Origin: Thermodiscus sp.
Lineage (GTDB): Archaea > Thermoproteota > Thermoprotei_A > Sulfolobales > Acidilobaceae
Direction of reading: 5' to 3'
DNA: 44,135 nucleotides
NCBI GenBank assembly: GCA_015523485.1
Contig: WAKH01000045.1
Location: 1-44,135 of the forward strand
In this document: positions 25,694 through 33,415 of the stretch, piece by piece
How the letters are laid out: every line of letters starts with the position of its first letter
Position numbering within the stretch: position 1 is the stretch's first letter
Notes under the pieces: generated by a model
The model's database searches: none
What the model was told of the DNA's origin: nothing
Seen by the model: the letters and a program-made list of their open reading frames with translations, nothing else
Position numbers and translations under genes: made by a program

Positions 25694-27442
25694 ATGACGA
25701 CCGCGGATATTCCTGGATGGGTCTATGAGAAGTACAAGGATAGGCCTATAATGAAGCTCATCGAAGAGGGCTACTACAAGCCCTGGGAGAAGCTACGTGT
25801 AAGGCACATCACGGGATGGGATCTCCACGTTAAGAGTAAATCCTGGCAGGTCGAGGGACCCCTCAGGATGCTATTCCACGTCCTCGATCCAGAAGTCGCC
25901 AAGGATCCAGAGAACCTGATAGTGTATGGAGGAACTGGTAGGGCTGCTAGGAGTTGGGACGCCTTCGAAGCCATAGTTGATACCCTCTTGGAGATGGATG
26001 AGGATCAGACACTAGTAGTCCAGTCGGGTAAACCCGTCGCAGTATTCAGGACACACAAGATGGCGCCCCGCGTAGTGATAAGTAACGCTATGCTCGTTCC
26101 AAAGTGGGCTGACTGGGAGACATTCTGGGAACTTGAGAAGAAGGGCCTGACGATGTATGGTCAGATGACGGCTGGGTGCTGGGCTTATATCGGCACGCAG
26201 GGCATACTCCAGGGGACTTATGAGACCTTCGCCTTTGCAGCAGAGAAACACTTTCCAGAGGGCAGCCTAGAAGGTAAACTCGTGTTATCCGCAGGCCTGG
26301 GCGAGATGGGTGGAGCCCAGCCTCTCGCCGTGACCATGAACGGTGGAGTCGCGATAATCGTAGAAGTCGATAAGAGAATGATTGAAAGGAGAATGAAGCA
26401 CGGCTACCTTGACACCTGGACTGACAGCCTGGACCATGCCCTAGACATGGCTATGAAGGCTATGGAGAAGAGAGAGCCTCTAAGCATAGGGTTGCTAGGT
26501 AACGCCGCCGAGATCTTCCCACAGCTATTAAAGGAGGGCGTAATCCCACACGTCGTTACAGATCAGACACCAGCTCATGACCCATTAAGCTATGTTCCCG
26601 CCGGCATGACACTTGAAGAAGCCAGTGAACTAAGAGAGAAGAATCCCGAAAAGTACAAGCAGTTATCTCTTGAAAGCATGAAGGAACATGTAAAGGCTAT
26701 GGTCGAGTTCAAGAGGAAGGGTAGCGTTGTATTCGAGTATGGAAACAACATTAGGAAGATGGCATATGAGGCGGGCTATAAGGATGCCTTCGAATTCCCA
26801 GGCTTCGTCCAGGCATACATCAGGCCGATGTTCGAAGAGGGAAGGGGTCCCTTCAGATACACGAGTCTAACAGGCAATCCCAAGGACATTGAGAGGCTTG
26901 ATGACGAGCTAATAGCAACCTTCAAGAACAACAAGAGGCTGGTTAGATGGGTTGAGAAGGCGAGGAAGTACGTCAAGTTCCAGGGACTCCCTGCAAGAGT
27001 CGTATGGCTAGGATACGGTGAGAGAGCCAGGTTCGGCAAGCTAATGAACCACTTGATAAGGCTCGGCGAGATAGGCCCAATGTGGATTGGAAGAGACCAT
27101 CTAGACACTGGAAGCGTTGCCAGCCCATTCAGAGAGACTGAGGGTATGAAGGATGGGAGCGATGCTATAGGAGACTGGCCAGTGTTAAACGCACTCCTAA
27201 ACGCGGCGGCAGGAGCTACATGGGTATGCTTCCACCACGGTGGAGGCGTAGGTATAGGATATTCCATCCACGCTGGCATAGGCCTCGTGCTGGATGGAAG
27301 TGAGGAGAGCGATAAGAGGGCTGAACGTGTTCTAACCGCGGACCCAGGTCTTGGAGTGGTTAGACATGCCGATGCAGGCTATGAGAGGGCTAAGAAGGTA
27401 GCCTGCGACAAGGGCATCTGGATGCCCATGCTCTCCTGTTAA
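25694..27442 (+). CDS. hutU: Urocanate hydratase
   Basis: Second step of histidine degradation: NAD-dependent hydration of urocanate to imidazolonepropionate. From ATG 25694 (GAGGG seven bases upstream; TTG 25679 overlaps that site) it is 582 residues, slightly above bacterial HutU (about 555). Family blocks are [31 protein letters not shown](V)QAYIRP, GRDHLD and [15 protein letters not shown]. Two positions differ from what I remember of Pseudomonas putida HutU: PARVVW has Val437 where the enzyme has the reactive Cys410 (PARICW), and RPMFEEG lacks the RPLFC cysteine. TATA-like ATTATAC lies at about 25649. Confidence 0.95.
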   Translation: MTTADIPGWVYEKYKDRPIMKLIEEGYYKPWEKLRVRHITGWDLHVKSKSWQVEGPLRMLFHVLDPEVAKDPENLIVYGGTGRAARSWDAFEAIVDTLLEMDEDQTLVVQSGKPVAVFRTHKMAPRVVISNAMLVPKWADWETFWELEKKGLTMYGQMTAGCWAYIGTQGILQGTYETFAFAAEKHFPEGSLEGKLVLSAGLGEMGGAQPLAVTMNGGVAIIVEVDKRMIERRMKHGYLDTWTDSLDHALDMAMKAMEKREPLSIGLLGNAAEIFPQLLKEGVIPHVVTDQTPAHDPLSYVPAGMTLEEASELREKNPEKYKQLSLESMKEHVKAMVEFKRKGSVVFEYGNNIRKMAYEAGYKDAFEFPGFVQAYIRPMFEEGRGPFRYTSLTGNPKDIERLDDELIATFKNNKRLVRWVEKARKYVKFQGLPARVVWLGYGERARFGKLMNHLIRLGEIGPMWIGRDHLDTGSVASPFRETEGMKDGSDAIGDWPVLNALLNAAAGATWVCFHHGGGVGIGYSIHAGIGLVLDGSEESDKRAERVLTADPGLGVVRHADAGYERAKKVACDKGIWMPMLSC

Positions 27443-27538
27443 CCCCTCACATCCATTCTTTAACATACATATATACGATGGAGATTATTGCTACGATTTA
27501 TATCCTTGATAAGAGAGTATATATCCAAGGTGGCGGGG

Positions 27539-27778
27539 ATGGCAGTATACAAGCTAGAACTCACCCTAGAATCGGCTAAATCCTGCCGCACCAAGCCAGC
27601 AGCTCGTCTAGCACTGGCGCTTCTCACAATGAAGAGTGGAGACAAACTGGAAATAGAGGGAGAAGATATGTACTACTCGTACAAGCAGGTTAAGGATATC
27701 ATATTAGCGTCGGGGCTGGAAATAGAAAACGACGAGTACGATGGTCTCACTTATAGAATAGTAGCCGTCAAGAAGTGA
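27539..27778 (+). CDS. TusA/SirA-like sulfur carrier
   Basis: A 79-residue protein with the small two-layer TusA fold pattern. C16 lies in SCRTKP, near the CPxP site of TusA but with one extra residue before the proline, followed by MKSGDKLEIEGED and a C-terminal strand DGLTYRIVAV like TusA. TusA shuttles persulfide sulfur from a cysteine desulfurase. ATG 27539 with GGTGG upstream. It ends 12 bases before sufS, so the pair is likely an operon and a sulfur relay. Confidence 0.65.
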   Translation: MAVYKLELTLESAKSCRTKPAARLALALLTMKSGDKLEIEGEDMYYSYKQVKDIILASGLEIENDEYDGLTYRIVAVKK

Positions 27779-27790
27779 GGGTGTACCGTA

Positions 27791-29026
27791 ATGGCTATAC
27801 TATCATGCCAGGCATATCGTGGAGACTTCCCTGAGCTCCTCAATACTGGGATAATATACTTCGATAACGCTGCTTCAACGCTGAAACCAAAGCATGTTAT
27901 AGATGCTATGAACGAGTTCATAACCAAGACTTACGCTAACGTTCACAGGGGAGTATACAACCTAGCTATGGAATCGACCAGACTATACGAAGAGGCCCAT
28001 GATATCGTCTCGAAATTGATATGCGCAGAGCAGGAAGAGATTGTCTTCACACCCCAAGGAACGACAAACGCGTTACAACTGGTAGCCCTACTACTACACC
28101 ACAATGGTATACTTCGAGAGGGAGACGAGATAATTGTTCCCGGCGACGCACATAACTCTAACCTTTTACCATGGAGACAGATAGCCAGGTGGAATAAAGC
28201 CAGAGTCAAGGTTGTACCGGTTGATCAAAACGGGATTCCCAGGTGGGATAAGCTGGGAGAACTAGTATCGCACAGAACCCGGCTGATAGCTGTAACACAC
28301 GTGTCTAACGTTACAGGGTATGAGAGTCCATTAGACGAGATTTCAAAGATCGCGAGAGAAGTAGGTGCATATATTGTCGTGGATGGCGCCCAGAGCGTAC
28401 CACACATTCCAGTCTGCGTGAACAACCTCGACATAGACTTCCTAGCATTCTCAGGTCATAAAATGCTCGGTCCAACAGGCATAGGGGTGCTATGGATTAG
28501 GAAGGAGCTTGCATATGAATTGGAGCCTCCCCTAGCAGGTGGAGGAACAATCAAGGATGTAGAATGCAAGTGCGGAGCCAATAACATTAGAGTCGACTGG
28601 GAGGAGCCTCCCTGGAAGTTCGAGGCAGGGACCCCTCCGATTATCGAAGCCATCGGGCTAGCTGCGGCTGCCGAGTACCTGTTGATGATTGGCATGGCCA
28701 ACGTAGCTGCACATGAGACTTACCTGACGGAGAGAATGCTGAGGGGGCTCTCACAGATTGATAAGGTTAGAATCGTGGGTCCCAGTGATCCAAAGATGAG
28801 AAGGGGTATAATCTCATTTGTAGTGGATAAGGTTCATCCTGACATTATCGGTATAAGGCTTGGACAGGAAGGTATAGCTGTTAGAACAGGTACTCACTGT
28901 GCTAACATGATGTACCACATGCTAGGCCTACATGAGGGATCGATTAGGGCGAGCTTCTACCTATACAATTGTCCGGAAGAAGTCGATGTGTTCATTGAGA
29001 AGCTCGAGAAGATAGTCAGCGAGTAA
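27791..29026 (+). CDS. sufS: Cysteine desulfurase, SufS/class V aminotransferase
   Basis: A 411-residue pyridoxal-phosphate enzyme that removes sulfur from cysteine to build a persulfide for Fe-S clusters or thiolation. YFDNAAST at the N-terminus, K224 in SGHKMLG (Schiff base) and C370 in RTGTHCANM (persulfide Cys on a group II-type extended loop) identify SufS. Length is typical. The start ATG follows the TusA-like gene closely. No SufBCD genes are in the window. Confidence 0.93.
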   Translation: MAILSCQAYRGDFPELLNTGIIYFDNAASTLKPKHVIDAMNEFITKTYANVHRGVYNLAMESTRLYEEAHDIVSKLICAEQEEIVFTPQGTTNALQLVALLLHHNGILREGDEIIVPGDAHNSNLLPWRQIARWNKARVKVVPVDQNGIPRWDKLGELVSHRTRLIAVTHVSNVTGYESPLDEISKIAREVGAYIVVDGAQSVPHIPVCVNNLDIDFLAFSGHKMLGPTGIGVLWIRKELAYELEPPLAGGGTIKDVECKCGANNIRVDWEEPPWKFEAGTPPIIEAIGLAAAAEYLLMIGMANVAAHETYLTERMLRGLSQIDKVRIVGPSDPKMRRGIISFVVDKVHPDIIGIRLGQEGIAVRTGTHCANMMYHMLGLHEGSIRASFYLYNCPEEVDVFIEKLEKIVSE

Positions 29027-29055
29027 ACAATAATAGCATCACAAAGTCCTTTACT

Positions 29056-29145
29056 GTGTGGAGGAGCAGGCCCGGGCGAGGGACCCCGAAGCGCGGGGGT
29101 CTGTGAACTCGGGAGGCTCCACCCCTAGGCCTTAACCATCCACAC
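29056..29145. ncRNA. GC-rich structured intergenic element, probable ncRNA
   Basis: A GC-rich block in a 240-base AT-containing gap. Base pairing visible: GTGTGGA (29056-29062) with TCCACAC (29139-29145); GGAG (29063-29066) with CTCC (29117-29120); CCCGGG (29071-29076) with CTCGGG (one G-U on the plus strand); GACCCC (29082-29087) with GGGGTC (29096-29101). On the minus strand the pair CTCC is followed at once by TCC-ACA, as in an H/ACA 3' end; the G-U pair favours the plus strand. No T-loop, so not a tRNA. It shares a hairpin with 39237-39309. Strand undecided. Confidence 0.5.
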
Positions 29146-29268
29146 GCCATGTTGATCCTCGTGGGTTAATGAGTATCTCTGGTTGATAGAGGATTAAATT
29201 AGAGACACATTATTGTACGTATATAAACAGGTCGAATATATATACACCTCTACGACTAATATAGTTAT

Positions 29269-29718
29269 ATGGTGATAAAAATGGCACCTTTTAGACTACC
29301 CCGTAAGCACATTCCACTTCTCGCCCGTGACATAATGTCTACTCCCCCATTGACAGTTAATGAGAAGACTCCCATGAGGGAAGCCGCTAAGATCATGTGC
29401 GAGAATAGGGTTGGAAGCGTACTAGTCGTGGGTAACAATGGTGAACTAAGGGGGATACTCACTGAGAGAGACATGACATGTGCCCTAACCAAGGAATCTC
29501 CCGACGTACCAGTATGCGATATGCCAGTATGGGAGTTCATGACGCCTGATCCAGCCTTCGTATACCCAGAGACCCCGATCATAGAGGTAATGGAGAAGCT
29601 AAGGGAGCTGGGTGTAAGGCATCTACCAGTCGTTGATAAAGAGAAGAAGCCTGTAGGAGTAATCTCAATTCGAGATATCCTTGCACTAATCGAAATACTC
29701 TTCAGAATGTTCAGGTAA
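29269..29718 (+). CDS. Two-CBS-domain protein A
   Basis: A 149-residue protein built of two tandem CBS domains (about 20-75 and 85-140), which bind adenine nucleotides and sense energy status. DIMSTPPLTV and FMTPDPAFV mark the domain beginnings; LTERDM and VISIRDIL are the matching ends. A TATATATA at 29237-29244 would begin transcription near 29268, so ATG 29269 is effectively leaderless; ATG 29281 with GGTGAT upstream is the alternative. Related to the CBS protein at 31919-32347. Confidence 0.85.
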   Translation: MVIKMAPFRLPRKHIPLLARDIMSTPPLTVNEKTPMREAAKIMCENRVGSVLVVGNNGELRGILTERDMTCALTKESPDVPVCDMPVWEFMTPDPAFVYPETPIIEVMEKLRELGVRHLPVVDKEKKPVGVISIRDILALIEILFRMFR

Positions 29719-29841
29719 CCCTTAACCCCCATCTCCATATTTCTTCATATACAATACCATACAGTTATATCTAAAAACTACCTATTAAAGATCCAGCTAC
29801 AATTTACTAATCGTGGGACAAGAGTGGTACAGGTGCATTAA

Positions 29842-30327
29842 ATGACCTCCATCATAGGAACGATACAGCTGCGTGCAAGAATGTGCAAGAAGAAGCTAGA
29901 AGACGCAAATCTCAATGATAGATGGATTCCTCGCTTAAAGTCGAAGATTGCGGATATAGTTGCCGAGTGTATAGTCGAACTCCTAGGCGAAGACATAGTG
30001 GAAGAAGTCTACTACATAGACCTAGCGGGGGGAGAGGTAGTTCATTCATTCGAAGGCAGAGACGTTGATATAATCATAAAGGTGAGTGAAAAAGCATCTG
30101 GACTCGAGAAGGACATCAAGATGGCAATTGAGAACTCGTTAAACCCCATACTAAAAGACGTGGTTGCCTGGTACGTTTCTATGAGTGGTAAAGAGGATCT
30201 ACTCGAGGTTCATGTAATCACAGATTATAGCCTCGGGTACGGTGTCCTGGTTAGGAGTAAATTCTCACCAGCCATTAAGGTATGGCCCAGAAGGGTCGAT
30301 GAGAGGCTTGCATTCAGCCTCCTCTAG
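29842..30327 (+). CDS. Conserved small protein A, nucleotidyltransferase-like DxD, paralog of 30314-30796
   Basis: A 161-residue protein I do not recognise as a named family. An N-terminal helical half (KIADIVAECIVELL) is followed by YIDLAGGEV and GRDVDIII (D74, D76). The GxDxD-type strand resembles the metal-binding aspartates of minimal nucleotidyltransferases, but the G-S/G-G loop normally preceding it is not clear, so activity is unproven. LEVHVI and FSPAIKVW are shared with the paralog that converges on it; the two coding ends overlap by 14 bases. A GGTG ribosome site precedes the ATG; TATTAAAG near 29784 is TATA-like. Confidence 0.6.
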   Translation: MTSIIGTIQLRARMCKKKLEDANLNDRWIPRLKSKIADIVAECIVELLGEDIVEEVYYIDLAGGEVVHSFEGRDVDIIIKVSEKASGLEKDIKMAIENSLNPILKDVVAWYVSMSGKEDLLEVHVITDYSLGYGVLVRSKFSPAIKVWPRRVDERLAFSLL

Positions 30328-30796
30328 TCTCCTCGCTATCCCATACCTTGATTAACCTTGAGAACCTGGAGAATACTAGGTTCCAATACGGTGCGTCTTC
30401 CTCTGACCTTACAATGTGGACTTCGATAACGTTTGGTATGCCTAGCTTCTCGACGGGATCGAACCCTAGAACTTCATTAATAACTATTCTAGCCGCCTCG
30501 TCCAGCGATGATTCGATCAGCCTCTCAACATCTTTATTTAGCGCTTCACATCCAGGCGCGAATACTATGATATCGAGGTCTTTACCACCATGGCCCTGTA
30601 TATAGCTGTGTTCCGCCCCGGTTAAGTCCGCCAAGTAAATTGATTTCACACAGTTAACTCCACACTCTCGTAGAATAGAAGTTAGGCATTCGATGACTGG
30701 ATCAGCTATCTTCCTCTTGATGAACTGCCACGAGTGACTCTTATATCCCAAATCATTAATGTCTCTTATGAGTCTTCTTCTTAGGGACCTCTCCAT
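30314..30796 (-). CDS. Conserved small protein B, nucleotidyltransferase-like DxD, paralog of 29842-30327
   Basis: A 160-residue relative of protein A. Shared blocks are KIADPVIECL, LADLTGAE, GKDLDIIV (D73, D75), VIEVHIV and SRLIKVW. From ATG 30796 it aligns with A nearly end to end. The frame is open 25 codons further upstream to a CTG (30871) that has GGTG six bases before it and a TATATT box about 25 bases before the implied transcript start, so an N-terminally longer, CTG-started form is possible. Function unknown; DxD hints at nucleotide chemistry. Confidence 0.6.
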   Translation of the reverse strand: MERSLRRRLIRDINDLGYKSHSWQFIKRKIADPVIECLTSILRECGVNCVKSIYLADLTGAEHSYIQGHGGKDLDIIVFAPGCEALNKDVERLIESSLDEAARIVINEVLGFDPVEKLGIPNVIEVHIVRSEEDAPYWNLVFSRFSRLIKVWDSEETRGG

Positions 30797-30928
30797 GGAG
30801 AGTTCGTCGAGCTTAGTCCTACCTTTGCTTAGTAGGCAGTACCCTGCCTTGACAAGGCACTCTTCGTCCAGTCTTCACACCAGAGATTTTGTTAATGTGA
30901 CTGTAATATAAGAGTTAGCGTGCCATGG

Positions 30929-31837
30929 CTAGTTCTGCTTGTATTGGGTTGTCGTGAGGCAGAGTGTTGTTCGGGCGAGTTCCTTCATAGAGGACATTAT
31001 GGTCAATGCGATTCCTGCCAGTCTAGAGTTATACTTCGATATCCTCTGCATCCGCTCTTCTATACCAGATAGGATCTCCAAGAGTCTCTTACCGCTGGTG
31101 TTCGCCGCTGCTGATGCAACCAGTATTAATGTCTCGGATAACTCTTTGATTATCTTCTCCTTGTCTTCACCGCTTGTCTCATACAGCTCGTTGATTAGTA
31201 GATGGAAGTTTGCTAGTAGAGAGTACATTATTCCAACAGTCATTGGATTAACGTTTTCACCGCTGCAGGTTAGTACTTTGTTGCGGAATACGCTCCTGGC
31301 TAGTATATCTATAATCATTCGAGCCTTTTCGTAGTCCCTCATTGCCTCCTCCTTTGATACCGCTTCTCTTGCTACTCCCTCTATCGTATTTGCCAAAATG
31401 TTGGCTACTAGCTTCAGGAACTTCCTGTTACCATCCTTTGCTGATAGTAGTTGGGCTTCTATTACATTCATTACCTGTACTGCTTCTAGCACGAAGTCGC
31501 TTTTCTTAAGTTCTTCAAGGATCTTTTGTGTGTTTACGCCGTTGGACTTGGGGAGTTCTATCAGTATCCTATCGTAGCCGGATATGAATGCGCATCTGGC
31601 TAGTTCCTCTGGGTCAATGTCTTTAACGTAGTTTGCTAGTTTGATGTTGATTGATCCGATGTTCCTTACTAGTTCGGAGTTTGCCGGTAGGATTCTTAGG
31701 TGATTTCCTTCGTCTACTACGACTACCTCGTCTCCTATGTCTATTCCTACCTTTTTGGCCCATATTTTTGGAAGCGTTATTATGAGGCTAGAACCGCCTA
31801 GTCGCTGGACTCTTCTCTTGGATACTCCAAGACTCAA
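30929..31837 (-). CDS. AbrB-PhoU domain regulator (phosphate uptake regulator-like)
   Basis: A 302-residue protein with an N-terminal SpoVT-AbrB DNA-binding domain (SKRRVQRLGGSSLIITLPK onward, about 1-50) and a C-terminal helical PhoU domain (about 110-300). Archaeal members are presumed to tie phosphate or metal status to transcription. I chose TTG 31837: TTTATATT at 31873-31880 would start transcription near 31850, GGGGA lies upstream of TTG, and GTG 31867 would fall before that start. A perfect palindrome abuts the TATA box, suggesting autoregulation. No pst genes are in the window. Confidence 0.82.
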   Translation of the reverse strand: MSLGVSKRRVQRLGGSSLIITLPKIWAKKVGIDIGDEVVVVDEGNHLRILPANSELVRNIGSINIKLANYVKDIDPEELARCAFISGYDRILIELPKSNGVNTQKILEELKKSDFVLEAVQVMNVIEAQLLSAKDGNRKFLKLVANILANTIEGVAREAVSKEEAMRDYEKARMIIDILARSVFRNKVLTCSGENVNPMTVGIMYSLLANFHLLINELYETSGEDKEKIIKELSETLILVASAAANTSGKRLLEILSGIEERMQRISKYNSRLAGIALTIMSSMKELARTTLCLTTTQYKQN

Positions 31838-31881
31838 TTCAGTCCCCGGGTGTTTAGTAGTTGTCACTACAGAATATAAAC

Positions 31882-31910
31882 TTTAACAGTGTTAAACACA
31901 CAGTGTTAAA
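31882..31910. promoter_or_regulatory. Palindrome plus direct repeat upstream of the AbrB-PhoU gene
   Basis: TTTAACAGTGTTAAA (31882-31896) is a perfect inverted repeat with a single central base. ACAGTGTTAAA recurs as a direct repeat at 31900-31910, a 14-base period. The palindrome touches the TATA box at 31873-31880 and covers the BRE position. An AbrB-type dimer or a local regulator could bind here. Binding is inference; the symmetry is visible. Confidence 0.5.
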
Positions 31911-31918
31911 GAAAGAGG

Positions 31919-32347
31919 CTAGCCTGCCGAATGCAACTCCTCAATATCAACTTCTCCCACAAACGGCTTGCTAACATCCTTAATACTGATAATACCGACC
32001 AACCTACCCTCACTATCAACGACAGGGAGATGCCTGAATCCAAAATGCAGCATAGTCTCTAACGCTCTCCTGGCAGGCTCAGACTCCTTAATCGCAATAG
32101 GGTCCCTCGTCATTACATCCTTAAGTTTGACATTCTCCGGATCAAGCCCCTGGGCGCAAACCCTCCTAAGCAAGTCCCTCTCAGTGAATATGCCGATAGG
32201 CTTTAGATCCTTATCAACAATCACGACACTACCAATGTTCTCATCGGCCATCTTCTTGATCGCTTCCTCCACGGTATCCTCTGGCTTCATTACTATGGGG
32301 GGCTTTGTTATCAGGGAAACGACAGGAAGTTCCTCGGCTTGTGACAT
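31919..32347 (-). CDS. Two-CBS-domain protein B
   Basis: A 142-residue tandem CBS protein. TKPPIVMKPEDTVEEA opens the first domain; FTERDLLRRV closes it; DVMTRDPIAI and VGIISIKDVS frame the second (about 75-130). These bind AMP/ATP-type ligands in the cleft between domains. GGTGA is seven bases before the ATG. It precedes the AbrB-PhoU gene on the same strand, 50 bases away, with the operator between, so the latter has its own promoter. Paralog of the protein at 29269. Confidence 0.85.
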   Translation of the reverse strand: MSQAEELPVVSLITKPPIVMKPEDTVEEAIKKMADENIGSVVIVDKDLKPIGIFTERDLLRRVCAQGLDPENVKLKDVMTRDPIAIKESEPARRALETMLHFGFRHLPVVDSEGRLVGIISIKDVSKPFVGEVDIEELHSAG

Positions 32348-32413
32348 GTCTTTTCACCACTTACCATAACATGGCTCAGATTAATAAAATATTGGATGTA
32401 TATGGGATGTATG

Positions 32414-33415
32414 TTATTTCTTCATGCACATCTTCTTGAACCATTTCGCCGTCTCGGTACAGTCCTGTTCTCTCTTCTGGGGACTCTCTGAAACGTCCAC
32501 TACTATCCTCTTGAATTTATCAACATCTTCGACTGTCATGAAGGGTCGCGAGCTAGTCCTAGCCGTTGACATTGTTAGGCAAATGTCGTTTTCTGGATCC
32601 TCCGGGTCTAGGACGGTGGTAGGCATCCAGTGGCGCTCGTGCAGTTTTCTGCCACTCGTGTATATGTTGAGTACTCCGCCCACGAGGACGAGGGGTGCTC
32701 CTGCATCAATTGATCTCGCCGTTAGTATTTTGTCGATGAAGCAATGCTTCATAGTGACTATGGGACCCTCCTTCTGCGGCGGTGGGAGGAATCTGCTCCT
32801 GTAGGGCATCATGTGCCCTATAACGAGGTGGACCTTGTTTATATAAAATGCCTCGAATAATACTGGGGAGAACAAATCCTCATCTATGAATACTCCTATC
32901 CTACCTATCGGCCTCCCTCCCACGTCTACGACATCGAATATTCCTGGCGTTTTTCCACGGGTGAGGCCGAGCTCCTCTTCTGCTGGGGTTAGCATAACCT
33001 TCCTATACTTTTCAAGGGACCCGTCTGGCTTAATCATGACTGTTGTAACATAGTTCCTGGGGCCAGCGACCTCATATACAGGTCCATAAAGTATATTGAC
33101 GCCATAGCTCGCGGCAAGCCTCCGCAGCATCCTAATAGGATTGTTTTGACTCATTGTCTTCGGGTTGAGCGTCGTCGCCCTGAACCGGACTCGGGCCTTG
33201 GCCCTCTCGGGATTTCTAACATAGGCTGGAATATTCCCCGTTATAGGGTATGCGTTTGAGACGAGTAGGTGGGGCAGCATACCCTTAGCACTCGCCTCTT
33301 CAAGATAACTTGAAACCATGTTGATGAACTTGTGGGTGTTCGCGTTGTAGCTCGGCCCGCTTCTTGCTGCTTTGATAGAACCGTGGAGCACTGTCACGTG
33401 GAGCTCCTTTGCCAT
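32414..33415 (-). CDS. Degenerate carbon-nitrogen hydrolase (nitrilase-fold) protein
   Basis: A 333-residue protein of the nitrilase superfamily judged by YRKVMLTPAEEELG (catalytic Lys region), the following GIFDVVDVGGRPIGRIGVFIDEDLFSP and later beta strands. The usual Glu-Lys-Cys triad appears broken: the lysine is present, but IDED replaces the ICxD cysteine site and SNAYPITG replaces PExxxTG. It may be catalytically inactive or use another chemistry. Its ATG overlaps the reverse gyrase stop (TAATG), so the two are translationally coupled, an unexpected partner. Family assignment is moderately sure. Confidence 0.62.
   Translation of the reverse strand: MAKELHVTVLHGSIKAARSGPSYNANTHKFINMVSSYLEEASAKGMLPHLLVSNAYPITGNIPAYVRNPERAKARVRFRATTLNPKTMSQNNPIRMLRRLAASYGVNILYGPVYEVAGPRNYVTTVMIKPDGSLEKYRKVMLTPAEEELGLTRGKTPGIFDVVDVGGRPIGRIGVFIDEDLFSPVLFEAFYINKVHLVIGHMMPYRSRFLPPPQKEGPIVTMKHCFIDKILTARSIDAGAPLVLVGGVLNIYTSGRKLHERHWMPTTVLDPEDPENDICLTMSTARTSSRPFMTVEDVDKFKRIVVDVSESPQKREQDCTETAKWFKKMCMKK

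Noticed and set aside
29056-29145. tRNA suggested by the seven-base-pair GTGTGGA/TCCACAC stem
   Set aside because: No T-loop TTC, no D-arm signature and no anticodon arm in either strand.
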